A stretch of DNA of 64,000 bases from IMG/VR virus record IMGVR_UViG_3300031918_000005, positions 62,001-126,000 of that record, one strand, 5' to 3'. Below are positions 26,001 to 33,962 of this stretch, one piece after another. How positions within the stretch are numbered: the stretch's first letter is position 1; each line of letters opens with the position of its first letter. The stretch comes from a virus. The notes beneath the pieces are model-generated. The model saw only the letters and a program-made list of their open reading frames with translations, was not told the origin of the DNA and searched no databases. The position numbers were made by a program, and so were the translations under genes.

Positions 26001-26436
26001 TGAAAAATCTATCAACATTATTTTTTGATTCATCAAGTAATTTTTTATTAAAAGACGATAAAAATCCTATGTTGACAGCTTTAATAGATTCTGTCAATAT
26101 GCTTGTATCTTTGCCAAGTGTTGAGCCTGCTTTACCTATTGATTCTGTATATATTGATATTATGCTTGAAAGTTTTGCTATATCTGTTTCTGTGAAAGCT
26201 CCTATAGCAGTGCCAGTACCACCAGTAGATTCAGTGCTAAATATACCTTGTAATATACTTTTTACATCAACATCACCTGAAGGTGTTTTAGACATAGCTT
26301 CTTTGATATATCTAGAAGATTCCTTTATATCGGTAGATGCCGAAAGTATATCAAATGAATATTCAGCTATATCATTAAGGTAAGAGTTTTGTTGTTTTAA
26401 ATAATCATATAAAACTTCTAATTCAACATTATCCAT
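23062..26436 (-). CDS. Tail tape measure protein
   Basis: The longest complete gene in the window, 1124 residues. The N-terminal third is helical. Residues 205-500 contain about eight hydrophobic, Gly/Ala-rich helices that can enter membranes. From about residue 635 to 930 there are four imperfect repeats of 74-80 residues with the pattern LAEGVKLWKNMKLT, ILSVxPATIAxIGND and WSTTDTERGIDYVEGIG. A Pro/Ser/Thr linker (about 1040-1070) leads to a coiled-coil end. Length, hydrophobic helices and internal repeats are classical tape-measure traits: it sets tail length and probably aids DNA entry. A late-promoter motif precedes the ATG. Confidence 0.88.
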   Translation of the reverse strand: MDNVELEVLYDYLKQQNSYLNDIAEYSFDILSASTDIKESSRYIKEAMSKTPSGDVDVKSILQGIFSTESTGGTGTAIGAFTETDIAKLSSIISIYTESIGKAGSTLGKDTSILTESIKAVNIGFLSSFNKKLLDESKNNVDRFFKTLKHFVNALNHFRVRKDISKNALKSIERVKITINSINDIISSVDLKGIQEFSGSLVKITESIIGFVGGLAVSGILAIPATAGVLFFKFALKLLKPELDYLSKNSAKMKDGSKSLMFIGAGLAAMTLAIGASAYILTKFSITDMVVGILTVVGITYIVSKFYKYMGLSNKADLKNGIKNIALMSLSLLMMTGTFYLMSKIPIEYGKVGMVLLLLAGTALFYTLMGINVVSQNIKKGAISVALMSLSLLLFGWSLSTVSKMLAKQDKAIWQIPLMLLTVTAPFILAGMMMTTILQGVLAIALIGIALWIMKKPLIELAITLGKHGDAVWKIPTIITALGLVFAGAGFLLPFIASGALAIGLVGGALWALSKGLSPIAKLDIDANKTQAFADNLKILVKGLDEAFSELSLSSMIKIATTGGLMASTIGKFASALSNWKSKTSDWKPEDAQILSDTILGVTTAIALGTSPEYISKKHGVEVSQWQILKGIAFTMGLGSNLAQLAKGVMAWKNMKLTAEEAVLISDNISAILSVIPATIAKIGNDDTAKPATGILGFISGGLWTKTDTERGIDYVEGIGNSMKKLAEGVKLWKNMKLTAEDAKLISNNINTILSVLPATIARIGNDDTDKPSMWGLWSTTDTERGIDYVEGIGSSVKRLAEGVKLWKDMKLTPANIKMITGNINAVLAIIPETIAKIGNDSVTAKPGLFGLWSTTDTERGIDYVKGIGTPLNELAKAVLVWKTAKLSPTDIKKINQNITDIITALPSVFAQIGRAKDNDKGFWGLFKSDSEKGIQVVNNLISPLKDLGDVVAKFNTEVDIKERGKQIGEGVRQMLIRTALGLSTMTLAKIDVFSKFIDPFKKFTDIYIKFLQAIKKESVDFGGISKLVDSSADFYDKYTTATTKSTPSPSYSPSYTPYSPTTTPTGKPKPAASIDQLLAVFAESSTQQSQQIGMLIKEIQRLNGKINELTSSDGRLKTSMTGN

Positions 26437-26444
26437 ATCAGGTA

Positions 26445-26457
26445 TTTTAATTATTTA
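26445..26457 (-). promoter_or_regulatory. Putative late promoter TAAATAATTAAAA
   Basis: On the minus strand the motif ends nine bases before the tape-measure ATG. It lies between that start and the hairpin terminator at 26465. Confidence 0.65.
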
Positions 26458-26464
26458 AAACAAC

Positions 26465-26494
26465 AAAGCCGAATATAGTATTATATTCGGCTTT
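26465..26494. terminator. 13-bp hairpin terminator
   Basis: AAAGCCGAATATA and TATATTCGGCTTT pair perfectly around GTAT, 26 bases after the stop of the 26768 gene. Confidence 0.75.
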
Positions 26495-26519
26495 TAATCA
26501 CATATTTTAAAGATTTTTA

Positions 26520-26768
26520 TTAAAGATTCCGAGTTAAGTCAGTTTCATATGCTGATAAATTATTATCTTCAAAAGAATATATATAAACTGGAAATTCAAG
26601 TTTATTACCAAAAACATCTTTTGTTTCGATATGAAAATTACTAACAATTAAAGGAGTTTTATTATCAAGCCCACTTAATTTTGGCATATAATACACTTTT
26701 TCACCAACCTTATATTTAGGATCTGTGTTATTATTTTCAAACCCCTCGAATACTTTTAATTTTTTCAT
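26520..26768 (-). CDS. Short protein with MKKLKVFEG cargo leader
   Basis: An 82-residue protein beginning MKKLKVFEGFENNNTDP. After the leader, YKVGEKVYYMPKLSGLDNKT and LEFPVYIYSFEDNNLS suggest a small beta-barrel. The leader fits the proposed prohead-protease site (VFE-G). It lies between the terminase fragment and the tape measure, away from the main cluster of leader-bearing genes. Its upstream region is a tandem repeat that contains two late-promoter-like cores. Confidence 0.65.
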   Translation of the reverse strand: MKKLKVFEGFENNNTDPKYKVGEKVYYMPKLSGLDNKTPLIVSNFHIETKDVFGNKLEFPVYIYSFEDNNLSAYETDLTRNL

Positions 26769-26780
26769 AAATACAAAATT

Positions 26781-26822
26781 TAATCTTTAATTATTTAATC
26801 TTTAATTATTTAATCTTTAATT
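26781..26822. repeat. Tandem 15-bp repeat overlapping the terminase-fragment end
   Basis: The unit TAATCTTTAATTATT occurs 2.8 times (26781-26795, 26796-26810, 26811-26822). On the minus strand it reads as repeated TAAATAATTAAAG, close to the late-promoter motif. It contains the stop codon and last residues of the terminase-intein ORF. Confidence 0.8.
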
Positions 26823-27279
26823 CCATATATCTCTTAAGTTTGAGTAGAAATAATAAGGCGGTATTCTTTTTGTAGTAAAATATATTTTCAAACAATTCTT
26901 TCATTGTTATATTATCACCATTAACTGTTATAATAGTTCCACCATCTAAACATTTTCCTGACTGTCGGCTTGATAGAAATATATTAAAGCGGTAATTTTC
27001 AAATTGTTTAAGTACTCTAGATTGGTATGGTCTAAGGATTATCTTCTCAATACCATTATCTGTCATACAAAATGCATAATTATTAGCAAAATAAAGACAC
27101 GATTTTTGTATTTTTGCTAATTCAATAATTTCCTCGTCTGTATATTGATAATGAAGAAAAGCTTTTCTTTTTCTCGTATCTTTTAAGAAAAAAGGGTTAT
27201 CTCTTGGTAAAAAACCAGTTTTGTTATAATCATCTATAATATTTTTTACCTTTTCTGAATCATATATATTACCTTCCAT
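26806..27279 (-). CDS. terL: Large terminase N-terminal fragment fused to a split N-intein
   Basis: A 157-residue fragment of the DNA-packaging ATPase. The start is ATG 27279; a TTG 28 codons upstream is also in frame. The terminase part shows YTDEEIIELAKIQKSCLYFA, then IILRPYQSRVLKQF and the P-loop start SSRQSGK, as in T4 gp17 (SRQLGKT). The expected Ser/Thr after GK is replaced by Cys at 26950-26952. The sequence then reads CLDGGTIITVNGDNITMKEL, which fits intein block A. A basic helical tail of about 25 residues follows, then a stop. This is a short atypical split N-intein, like the TerL split intein AceL that I recall. The ATPase active site can only form after trans-splicing to a C-intein/terminase partner, which is not in this window. 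Confidence 0.85.
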   Translation of the reverse strand: MEGNIYDSEKVKNIIDDYNKTGFLPRDNPFFLKDTRKRKAFLHYQYTDEEIIELAKIQKSCLYFANNYAFCMTDNGIEKIILRPYQSRVLKQFENYRFNIFLSSRQSGKCLDGGTIITVNGDNITMKELFENIFYYKKNTALLFLLKLKRYMELKIK

Positions 27280-27386
27280 ATAATTTATTTTTAATGGTAT
27301 TCCTTGATTAGCGAGAGGTACTTTCCTTGTATTCTGATAATTTTTATGATATAAACACCCCAAAGAACATAGAAATTAAAAGAAAA

Positions 27387-28604
27387 TCACCAAAGAGAGT
27401 TGAATGTTATTAATGATGAAGGTATCTCTTTTAGACCTATGGCAACAAGTATTCTATTGATATACGACAGATAATTTGACATAAATTGTATATCATATGA
27501 TACTGGATATTTTTGTAAAAACTGTGGTGGTATAACTCCAATAGGGAATGCAAAAACATCAATTATGGGGCTTGTTGTATAATACCATTGTATTTTATCA
27601 CCAGATTTTATTATAGAATATTTTTGTTTTATTTCATCAGGTGCAAGCGATATTTCGTTATTGTATTGAGCAATCGCTCTGATGTGAATAGGAGAACCAG
27701 CAACGTATTTTATATTATTATCAGAGCATTCAAGTATATATTTACCAAGATTATTAACTCTTTGAGTACTTAATATATTAATTATATCTATATGTGTGAA
27801 TTCTTCTTTTATGTTCCTGATTTTATCAACAATAATATTATAATCTATAATATCTGTCTTAATTATACAGTCAATTATAATTTCCTTAAGTTTTTCACGA
27901 ATAAATTTAGGTACAGATGTTTGATTCATTTCAAGACCAATAGCCTTTACATTTTCATATCTTCCAAATGTTGTTCCATTTTCCCAAATAAGTTCCTTAA
28001 CATATCTTTTTTTAGATGATATCAAGAATTTACCTATAATTTGTTCAAATGTTAATTTAAGGCACGGCATACCCGATATTCTTTTTTGGAATCCACCATG
28101 TAAACTTATGAAATGAGACAACATATGCTCAAGTGCTGGATATAAGTCGATTTTGTTTAATTTCAGGACAAAATCTTCAATAGTACCTTTATAATCAGTA
28201 TGGCTAATTATCTTACCATAATTTACAAACACCGAATCAGTATCACCATAAATTACAATATCTTCAGTTATTGGAGTAACATATGTTATACCAAGTTGTT
28301 CATGAATATGTGGTATATTAGGAAATCTTTCCTTGAAATATTTATTAAACCAAAATTTGGTGTACTTTATAACGTATGCCGATTGAGTAGATATAGAAGA
28401 AGCTACATATTTGTCATAAAGTATAAATGAAGAAAACCCAAATACGCCATATATAGAATTGAGGATTTTCTTTAAAGATAAATCCTCGCTCTTTTTTGAA
28501 AATTGTAAATTTTGAAGTCTAGTTATTTCATCATTGATTTCTTGTTCAGTTACTTCTTGACCTTTTTCAAACTTACAGTATTTTAAATCCAAATCATATA
28601 TCAT
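27387..28604 (-). CDS. 43: Family B DNA polymerase, C-terminal fragment
   Basis: A 405-residue fragment carrying the second half of a T4 gp43-type polymerase. It has motif B (KKILNSIYGVFG, residues 45-56), motif C with the catalytic Asp residues (YGDTDS, 119-124) and the thumb-like KRYVKELIWENG and GLEMNQTSVPKFIREKLKE. The 3'-5' exonuclease domain and motif A (DxxSLYPS) are absent; the ORF begins about 45 residues before motif B with its own ATG. I see no intein block at its start. The missing half must be encoded elsewhere, as in T4-like phages with separate 43A and 43B genes. Its ATG lies one base after the methylase stop. Confidence 0.88.
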   Translation of the reverse strand: MIYDLDLKYCKFEKGQEVTEQEINDEITRLQNLQFSKKSEDLSLKKILNSIYGVFGFSSFILYDKYVASSISTQSAYVIKYTKFWFNKYFKERFPNIPHIHEQLGITYVTPITEDIVIYGDTDSVFVNYGKIISHTDYKGTIEDFVLKLNKIDLYPALEHMLSHFISLHGGFQKRISGMPCLKLTFEQIIGKFLISSKKRYVKELIWENGTTFGRYENVKAIGLEMNQTSVPKFIREKLKEIIIDCIIKTDIIDYNIIVDKIRNIKEEFTHIDIINILSTQRVNNLGKYILECSDNNIKYVAGSPIHIRAIAQYNNEISLAPDEIKQKYSIIKSGDKIQWYYTTSPIIDVFAFPIGVIPPQFLQKYPVSYDIQFMSNYLSYINRILVAIGLKEIPSSLITFNSLW

Positions 28605-28605
28605 A

Positions 28606-29184
28606 TCAATTAAACCAATTAAGTTCAGTTTTTCCTTTATACCCTTTTTCCATTACAATCCACATATACGCAATAGCCGATGAATTTTTGTCAATTATTC
28701 CTCCTTTACATCCATGTATTCTACTTGTTGAAACCAATATAGTTTTAGGTGGATTATTATCAAAAAATTTTCTTCTTTCTTTTCCTTCTAAAAATGCTAA
28801 TCTTAAGAAAAATGCAACTTTATAGCCTTCTTCCAATATATCATAAGCATGTCTTAGAAATTTCAATGCCTCTTTGTATGGAGGGTTTGTTATTATATTA
28901 CCACTAAATTTTTGTGTACAATCTAAAAAATTTACTCCCGATTTACAAAACCCTCTATCATACAAATCATAACTTACGACATTGTATCCTTTTTCAATCA
29001 ATATTTTTGATATATGTCCTTCCCCAGCACATGGTTCAAGTACAGGAATTTGTATATCAAAAAATTCATTTTGTAAAAGTCCATTTGTAGCAATTGGATT
29101 TGTAGCATAGAAATCATCTTTCTCTCTTTCCGTAAGTGAATGATTGCTACATCCATTCATAACAAAAACATTGACTTTATCCAT
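28606..29184 (-). CDS. DNA N6-adenine-type methyltransferase
   Basis: A 192-residue class I methyltransferase. Residues 47-56 give the SAM-binding motif (VLEPCAGEGHI) and residues 96-102 the catalytic NPPY (ITNPPYKEAL), typical of N6-adenine methylases. FFLRLAFLEGKERRKFF follows. There is no separate target-recognition domain. It ends one base before the polymerase-fragment start, and its own start overlaps the Dda-like stop, so it is in the replication operon. It may protect phage DNA from restriction. If adenine is replaced by 2-aminoadenine, its true substrate would be of interest. Confidence 0.8.
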   Translation of the reverse strand: MDKVNVFVMNGCSNHSLTEREKDDFYATNPIATNGLLQNEFFDIQIPVLEPCAGEGHISKILIEKGYNVVSYDLYDRGFCKSGVNFLDCTQKFSGNIITNPPYKEALKFLRHAYDILEEGYKVAFFLRLAFLEGKERRKFFDNNPPKTILVSTSRIHGCKGGIIDKNSSAIAYMWIVMEKGYKGKTELNWFN

Positions 29185-30563
29185 TAATTATTCTGATTGA
29201 ATATGCCATTAAATTCCTTTATTCCTTTGTTATATTCTTTCAAGTCGTTTTGATTTATATTAGCCATGAAATCCATTACATCATTATCAACCATGACTTC
29301 AGAAATCGATAAAGGTCGTTTCAATTTGATACCTGCAAGAGTTGTACATCTTGATAATGCAACGTATGTCTGACCAGTATCAAAAATACCTCTTTCACCA
29401 GTATCAATTGTATATTGCTCGATTGTGCAGGATTGTGATTTATGAATAGACATAGCATAACCGATTGATATCGGATATTGAGAGAATTTACCAACACCAA
29501 TAGATTTTACTTCTCTTGATATAGGGTTGTATTCATATTTTTCTGAATTGAATTCAACTTTATCAAGTGATATCAAATCATCATTATCAAGACGAATTAT
29601 AAGTTGGGAATTTTTGAAATCAATTAATGTACCCATAGTACCATTGATATATTTTCCATTATCTTTGTCGTTTGCTCTAACCATAACCCTTGTACCAATC
29701 TTAACTTTAATAATTTCATCAACAGCACATTGCTTAAGGTTAAAATTTCCTTCTGCTTTACCAATTAATGTAATCCAATCGGATTTTATATCATCAAGTT
29801 TTTGATTGTTATAAAATTCAACATCTTTATTGTATGTACATAAAATAATGGCATTATCATTGATTTCATTATTAATCATGATTTCATTAAATTCAAAAAG
29901 TTGTGAACGAGTTATAGTTCCATATTTTATTGAATTCAAAAAGTTGATGAATTTCTCATCTTTTTGTCGGAATATTTTAGTGAAATTTATGGTTGTTATA
30001 GGCACAAACTCAAATGGTTTGGCTGAATAAAAATATTTTGTATCAAATGTATGTTTTATATAGTCAATTTCGGATTTATCAGATAAAACTGGTGGTAATT
30101 GGTAAAGGTCACCAACAAGAATAAGTCTTTTACCACCAAAAAATTCGTCAATACCAAGTGCTTTTCTGTAAAATTCATCAATAGCTGACATCATGAGTGA
30201 TGACACCATAGAAATTTCATCAATAACTATTGTGTCAGGAATAGAATATTTTTCAATATTCATATGTGGTTTATGTATGTTACAAGGGAATAATGGTTTA
30301 GGTGGAAATCCAAAATAGGAGTGAATTGTTTCACATTCTATACCATCAACACGAAGATTATTTGCAGCTACACCAGTTGGTGATAAAACAATATAATCTT
30401 TTATATTCGATAATAACCATTTAAGGAATGTTGATTTACCAGTACCAGCAGAACCAGTTATAAAAAACACTCCTCTATCTGTCATAATTTGGTTGTAAGC
30501 AGATTTAAATTCATCTGTAATTTCCAACCAGTCTGGTTTTACTGTATTTTCAAATTCAATCAT
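29184..30563 (-). CDS. dda: SF1B DNA helicase, Dda/Pif1/RecD-like
   Basis: A 459-residue 5'-3' helicase. Walker A is GSAGTGKST (about residues 37-45), then SPTGVAANNL, the DEAx box IDEISMVSS, a motif III segment LVGDLYQLPPV, and the C-terminal motif with IGYAMSIHKSQSCT and YVALSRC. Length and motif order match T4 Dda (439 residues), which helps start replication and clears proteins from DNA. It is cotranscribed with the methylase and polymerase fragment. A Pif1-like name would also be valid. Confidence 0.9.
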   Translation of the reverse strand: MIEFENTVKPDWLEITDEFKSAYNQIMTDRGVFFITGSAGTGKSTFLKWLLSNIKDYIVLSPTGVAANNLRVDGIECETIHSYFGFPPKPLFPCNIHKPHMNIEKYSIPDTIVIDEISMVSSLMMSAIDEFYRKALGIDEFFGGKRLILVGDLYQLPPVLSDKSEIDYIKHTFDTKYFYSAKPFEFVPITTINFTKIFRQKDEKFINFLNSIKYGTITRSQLFEFNEIMINNEINDNAIILCTYNKDVEFYNNQKLDDIKSDWITLIGKAEGNFNLKQCAVDEIIKVKIGTRVMVRANDKDNGKYINGTMGTLIDFKNSQLIIRLDNDDLISLDKVEFNSEKYEYNPISREVKSIGVGKFSQYPISIGYAMSIHKSQSCTIEQYTIDTGERGIFDTGQTYVALSRCTTLAGIKLKRPLSISEVMVDNDVMDFMANINQNDLKEYNKGIKEFNGIFNQNN

Positions 30564-30627
30564 TTTCTCTCTTTTAATTTCTCTCTTTTATATTAAAATC
30601 GAAAAAAGATAATCACGATTCATGTAT

Positions 30628-31401
30628 TCATGCTTCATAACTTCCTTCAGCATTAAGAAGTCTACTCAATGGAACCCTATTACCATCTCTAAGTTCTTTA
30701 GGATTTGATTGATTAAGTGAATTGATTATTGAATTTGTTATGAGTGAAGTTAAAAAAGAAAATGCATTGGATGATTTATTCATAGTGTATCTAATACAAT
30801 TATCGCTTAATATTTCTGTTTGCTGGTATTTATCTTCTAAAATTACATTTTGAAGTCTATTTTTATCACCAATAAAATAAAAATCAACACAAGAAAATAT
30901 CGATATATCATGCTTGTTATAGATATCAATTATAGATAATTTCTTTTGTACTGTATAATTTGTACATTTTACAACGCCTTTGGGTTGGTATTTTTCTTTT
31001 ATAAGATTAACAACATTTTTCAAGGTCATATTTTCGTTTTTCCCAATAGCCACTGTATCACTATCAAAATTTTCTTTTTCATCAAAATTTATTTCAATGT
31101 CGGAATAATTTTCAATATGAATAATAATCTTATCACCAGCAACCAAATTTTGTTGAAGTTTTATTGCTAAACAATTGTAAATATTGAATGTTTTCCAATA
31201 TTTACAAAAATCATATGTTGCTGTTGAAATAGCATCTTCACGAATATCATCCGTTGCAAGATAAAACCTTTTACCGACATGCAAGCAATGTTTTCTAAAC
31301 ATTACTAAAAATTCTTTACTTAAATCATCTTGAAGTACACATTTTCTTAATTCTTCGTCATACTTATCTTCGTCAAGATAATGGTTAGATTTTTTAGCCA
31401 T
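30628..31401 (-). CDS. 55: gp55-like late sigma factor with an internal insertion
   Basis: A 257-residue protein. The first 75 residues (YDEELRKCVLQDDLSKEFLV, then REDAISTATYDFCKYWKTFN) and the last 45 (SSNAFSFLTSLITNSIINSL) together look like sigma region 2 of the T4 gp55 family, which recognises the late promoter TATAAATA. In T4-like relatives the two halves are almost contiguous (FDP-KSxNAFAYFT). Here about 130 residues of mixed alpha/beta sequence separate them. I infer a working late sigma factor, supported by many TAAATAA motifs before virion genes. It starts four bases after the portal stop. Confidence 0.7.
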   Translation of the reverse strand: MAKKSNHYLDEDKYDEELRKCVLQDDLSKEFLVMFRKHCLHVGKRFYLATDDIREDAISTATYDFCKYWKTFNIYNCLAIKLQQNLVAGDKIIIHIENYSDIEINFDEKENFDSDTVAIGKNENMTLKNVVNLIKEKYQPKGVVKCTNYTVQKKLSIIDIYNKHDISIFSCVDFYFIGDKNRLQNVILEDKYQQTEILSDNCIRYTMNKSSNAFSFLTSLITNSIINSLNQSNPKELRDGNRVPLSRLLNAEGSYEA

Positions 31402-31404
31402 AAT

Positions 31405-33105
31405 TTATTCCTCTTTTTTATCGGTTATTTCTTCGATTTTTATAACTTTTTGAATATTATATTCTTCTTCTGTCAAGATACCAAATTTATCAACATATAG
31501 ATATTTTTGAGAGTACATCGCTTCACCTTTATCATTCTTAATAGCTTCATATGATTTTATAATTTCAAGTTTTTTCTTGACAGTCATATTTTGTTTTGCA
31601 TCTTCTATTAAGAAGTTGGCATTATGTTTTATACCATAAGAAGTTTTGAATGATTTATCAACTTTCAATTCTTTAAATTTCAGCAAACAATTTATATAAA
31701 CTGGTGCTGATAAAACTTGATTGAAAGATGTCATCATTCTATTAATGAAATTAAAATATGATAAATCTTCATATGATAAATTATCATCGGCATAGAAAAT
31801 AACTCTACCACCACCCGAAGAGTCATCTTTATTGAATCTTTTTCGTGGCAATCTTGATATATTATTAAGTTGTTTATCAAAATAATCAACAACTTTCATA
31901 TTAGTAAGGTCTGGTCCATCCTGTTTAAGTGTATCAATTTGTGATTGAGAATTATTAACAGAAGGTATAACTATATTTCTTGAGTAAGATATTGATGCTT
32001 GGCCATTTACTGTTACTTCTCCACTATCAAAGTCAATAAGTAATGTTTCTTTATAGTGATTAACAAATTTTCTCAAAGCCTCAAGTGCTTTATCTGTTGT
32101 TTTATTACCAACTGGTACAACCATTTTGATTCTCGATTGGCAATTCATAATAAACCATCCAACAGTTGCATCTTCCATCTTCCTTTTTAAATTAAAATCA
32201 CGAAGAAGTCGTTCAACATATGATAAATTGCCAGTTGAATCAATGTCAAGGTATGGAATATACAAAACTTGATTTTCTGAAAGTATAACTTTAGCACCAA
32301 TCATTTTTTCATATTCCCAAGCTTTAAGTTTCTTTTCTCCATAACGAATATCAACATATCTCAACTTATTGGGGTCTATTTCATTAAATCCAAGAATTTT
32401 AATCGGATATAAATCTTCTTTTTCTTCACCATTAATATTGAATTTGCTATTAGCAAAGGTTTCTAATATATATTCAAATCTAGTGATACCATTATTAATT
32501 TTTGTTATTTTGTTTGTATGTATTACTTTGTTGTATTTTATCTTTGATTTTTCTTCAGTAAACGATTCATTTACTTTAATAAGAGTTTGCTTAAGCTTTG
32601 TAATTTGGTCATTCAATTCTTCTTTTGTTTTGAACTCATAAATTATTTCATATGCCAAACAACCATCAACAAGCCATTGTCTATATTTTTTCCAAGCAAC
32701 ATTATCATTATCAAAATCCAATAATGAATAAATATCACTGAATGATTCTTTAATATATTCTCTTATATTCTCTTGGTATTTTTCGTTGACGAATTTAACA
32801 TCACAATAACGATTGTATTCATCTGTTATTACTGAATCATCACAAATACAATCAAGAATATATTCAATTTCAGGATAATTAGCAAATTTTCGTAAATAAT
32901 TCCTTTTTTCAGGATAAGAAGATTTGGAATAAGAATTGGTATCAACATCTTGTGTAGCACCATTAGCAAATGAACTGTATGCTCTATACAATTCATCTTC
33001 ATATGTTACAGAATTTGTTTCCTTTATAATTGTGTAATCAATACCTATATTTGTTAATCTCTCTGTGAGTTTTGTTATTGGTCTGAAGATTATTGGTGTG
33101 GGCAT
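31405..33105 (-). CDS. 20: Portal vertex protein (gp20-like)
   Basis: A 566-residue protein of the T4 gp20 portal family, which forms the dodecameric DNA channel, nucleates head assembly and docks the terminase. Recognisable stretches are YPEIEYILDCICDDSVI near residue 80, YRQWLVDGCLAYEII near 145, the NPIKILGFNEIDP-like section (LYPIKILGFNEIDPNKLRYV) near 235 and the RLPRKRFNKDDSSGGGRVIF crown/wing section near 420. Length agrees with T4 gp20 (524). A TAAATAATATAAAA late-promoter variant precedes the ATG, and the sigma-factor gene follows in the same transcript. Confidence 0.9.
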   Translation of the reverse strand: MPTPIIFRPITKLTERLTNIGIDYTIIKETNSVTYEDELYRAYSSFANGATQDVDTNSYSKSSYPEKRNYLRKFANYPEIEYILDCICDDSVITDEYNRYCDVKFVNEKYQENIREYIKESFSDIYSLLDFDNDNVAWKKYRQWLVDGCLAYEIIYEFKTKEELNDQITKLKQTLIKVNESFTEEKSKIKYNKVIHTNKITKINNGITRFEYILETFANSKFNINGEEKEDLYPIKILGFNEIDPNKLRYVDIRYGEKKLKAWEYEKMIGAKVILSENQVLYIPYLDIDSTGNLSYVERLLRDFNLKRKMEDATVGWFIMNCQSRIKMVVPVGNKTTDKALEALRKFVNHYKETLLIDFDSGEVTVNGQASISYSRNIVIPSVNNSQSQIDTLKQDGPDLTNMKVVDYFDKQLNNISRLPRKRFNKDDSSGGGRVIFYADDNLSYEDLSYFNFINRMMTSFNQVLSAPVYINCLLKFKELKVDKSFKTSYGIKHNANFLIEDAKQNMTVKKKLEIIKSYEAIKNDKGEAMYSQKYLYVDKFGILTEEEYNIQKVIKIEEITDKKEE

Positions 33106-33158
33106 AACATTTTATATTATTTAAATGGGGTTGATAAAGTAATATATGATCTTATATT

Positions 33159-33195
33159 AAAAAGGCCTGAAATTATTCAAATTTCAGGCCTTTTT
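33159..33195. terminator. Perfect 15-bp hairpin terminator
   Basis: AAAAAGGCCTGAAAT (33159-33173) pairs with ATTTCAGGCCTTTTT (33181-33195), 21 bases after the stop of the 33929 gene. Confidence 0.8.
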
Positions 33196-33215
33196 ATGAT
33201 TATTGTTAATAGTAT

Positions 33216-33929
33216 TTATTTTTTGCTTCTTTTTGCTTTTTTGCTTTCAAAAATAGCTTTACGATAACGTTTTTTGATTGATTCATTAATTTTTTCTTTG
33301 ATTCCATCTTTACAAGCTTCATCAATATTTTCTTGTGAGTCAACGATTGTATCAACAGCAGTTTCGATTACATCTTCAACAACATCCGCAGGAACTTCGG
33401 CTTCAACCAAAGTATCAACGAGTTCTCCAACTGAAATTTCTCCACCTTCTAATTCACTTGCAGCAGCGATTATTTGGTCTTTAACTTCATCGGTTATGGA
33501 TTCAGTATCGGTAAGAATTTGCTCAATATCACCAGCTTCAATTGCTTTATCGTCAACTATCTCATCGGCTTGTTCTTCTGTGATTTCTGTGATAGGAGTA
33601 TCTGATGCTGGAACTTCTTTTTCAACAACTTCATTTGATAAAAGAACTTCAGGGTCATATTGTTGACCATCTTCAGAAACAAAATAACCATAATCAGAAA
33701 CAAAAGTTCCTTGATTATTTTCAAAAGTTCCTTGTTCATCTTTGTATGTAAGAACAGAGCCAGCTGGTAAAACAACTCCACCATCAATTTCCAAATCTTC
33801 TTTTGTTGTATAAGTATCACCTTCAACAAGTTCTACTCCATATTTTTCAGACACAAAATTTTCAAAACACGGAACTCGACCAGTACCTATTTTTGATTTA
33901 AAACTTTCATTGATTTTATAAGTTTTCAT
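33216..33929 (-). CDS. Acidic protein with MKTYKINES leader, possible prohead core protein
   Basis: A 237-residue protein that begins MKTYKINESFKSKIG. MKTY is also the start of T4 internal proteins, and INE-S fits the prohead-protease rule. Residues 35-95 are a Gly/Asp/Tyr-rich beta section; residues 100-205 are very acidic helices (EITEEQADEIVDD, VEAEVPADVVEDV); the end is strongly basic (KKRYRKAIFESKKAKRSKK). That charge split is typical of scaffold or core proteins that bind both shell and DNA. It lies just upstream of the portal gene, as T4 core genes lie beside gene 20. The late-promoter motif TAAATAATTAAAAA precedes it. Confidence 0.7.
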   Translation of the reverse strand: MKTYKINESFKSKIGTGRVPCFENFVSEKYGVELVEGDTYTTKEDLEIDGGVVLPAGSVLTYKDEQGTFENNQGTFVSDYGYFVSEDGQQYDPEVLLSNEVVEKEVPASDTPITEITEEQADEIVDDKAIEAGDIEQILTDTESITDEVKDQIIAAASELEGGEISVGELVDTLVEAEVPADVVEDVIETAVDTIVDSQENIDEACKDGIKEKINESIKKRYRKAIFESKKAKRSKK

Positions 33930-33962
33930 AAGTAATAATTTTTTAAATGATTTTTTAAATGA

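Noticed and set aside
27280-27363. Extension of the terminase fragment to a TTG at 27363
   Set aside because: The added 28 residues show no terminase similarity that I recognise, and an ATG at 27279 is available. It is kept as an alternative start.
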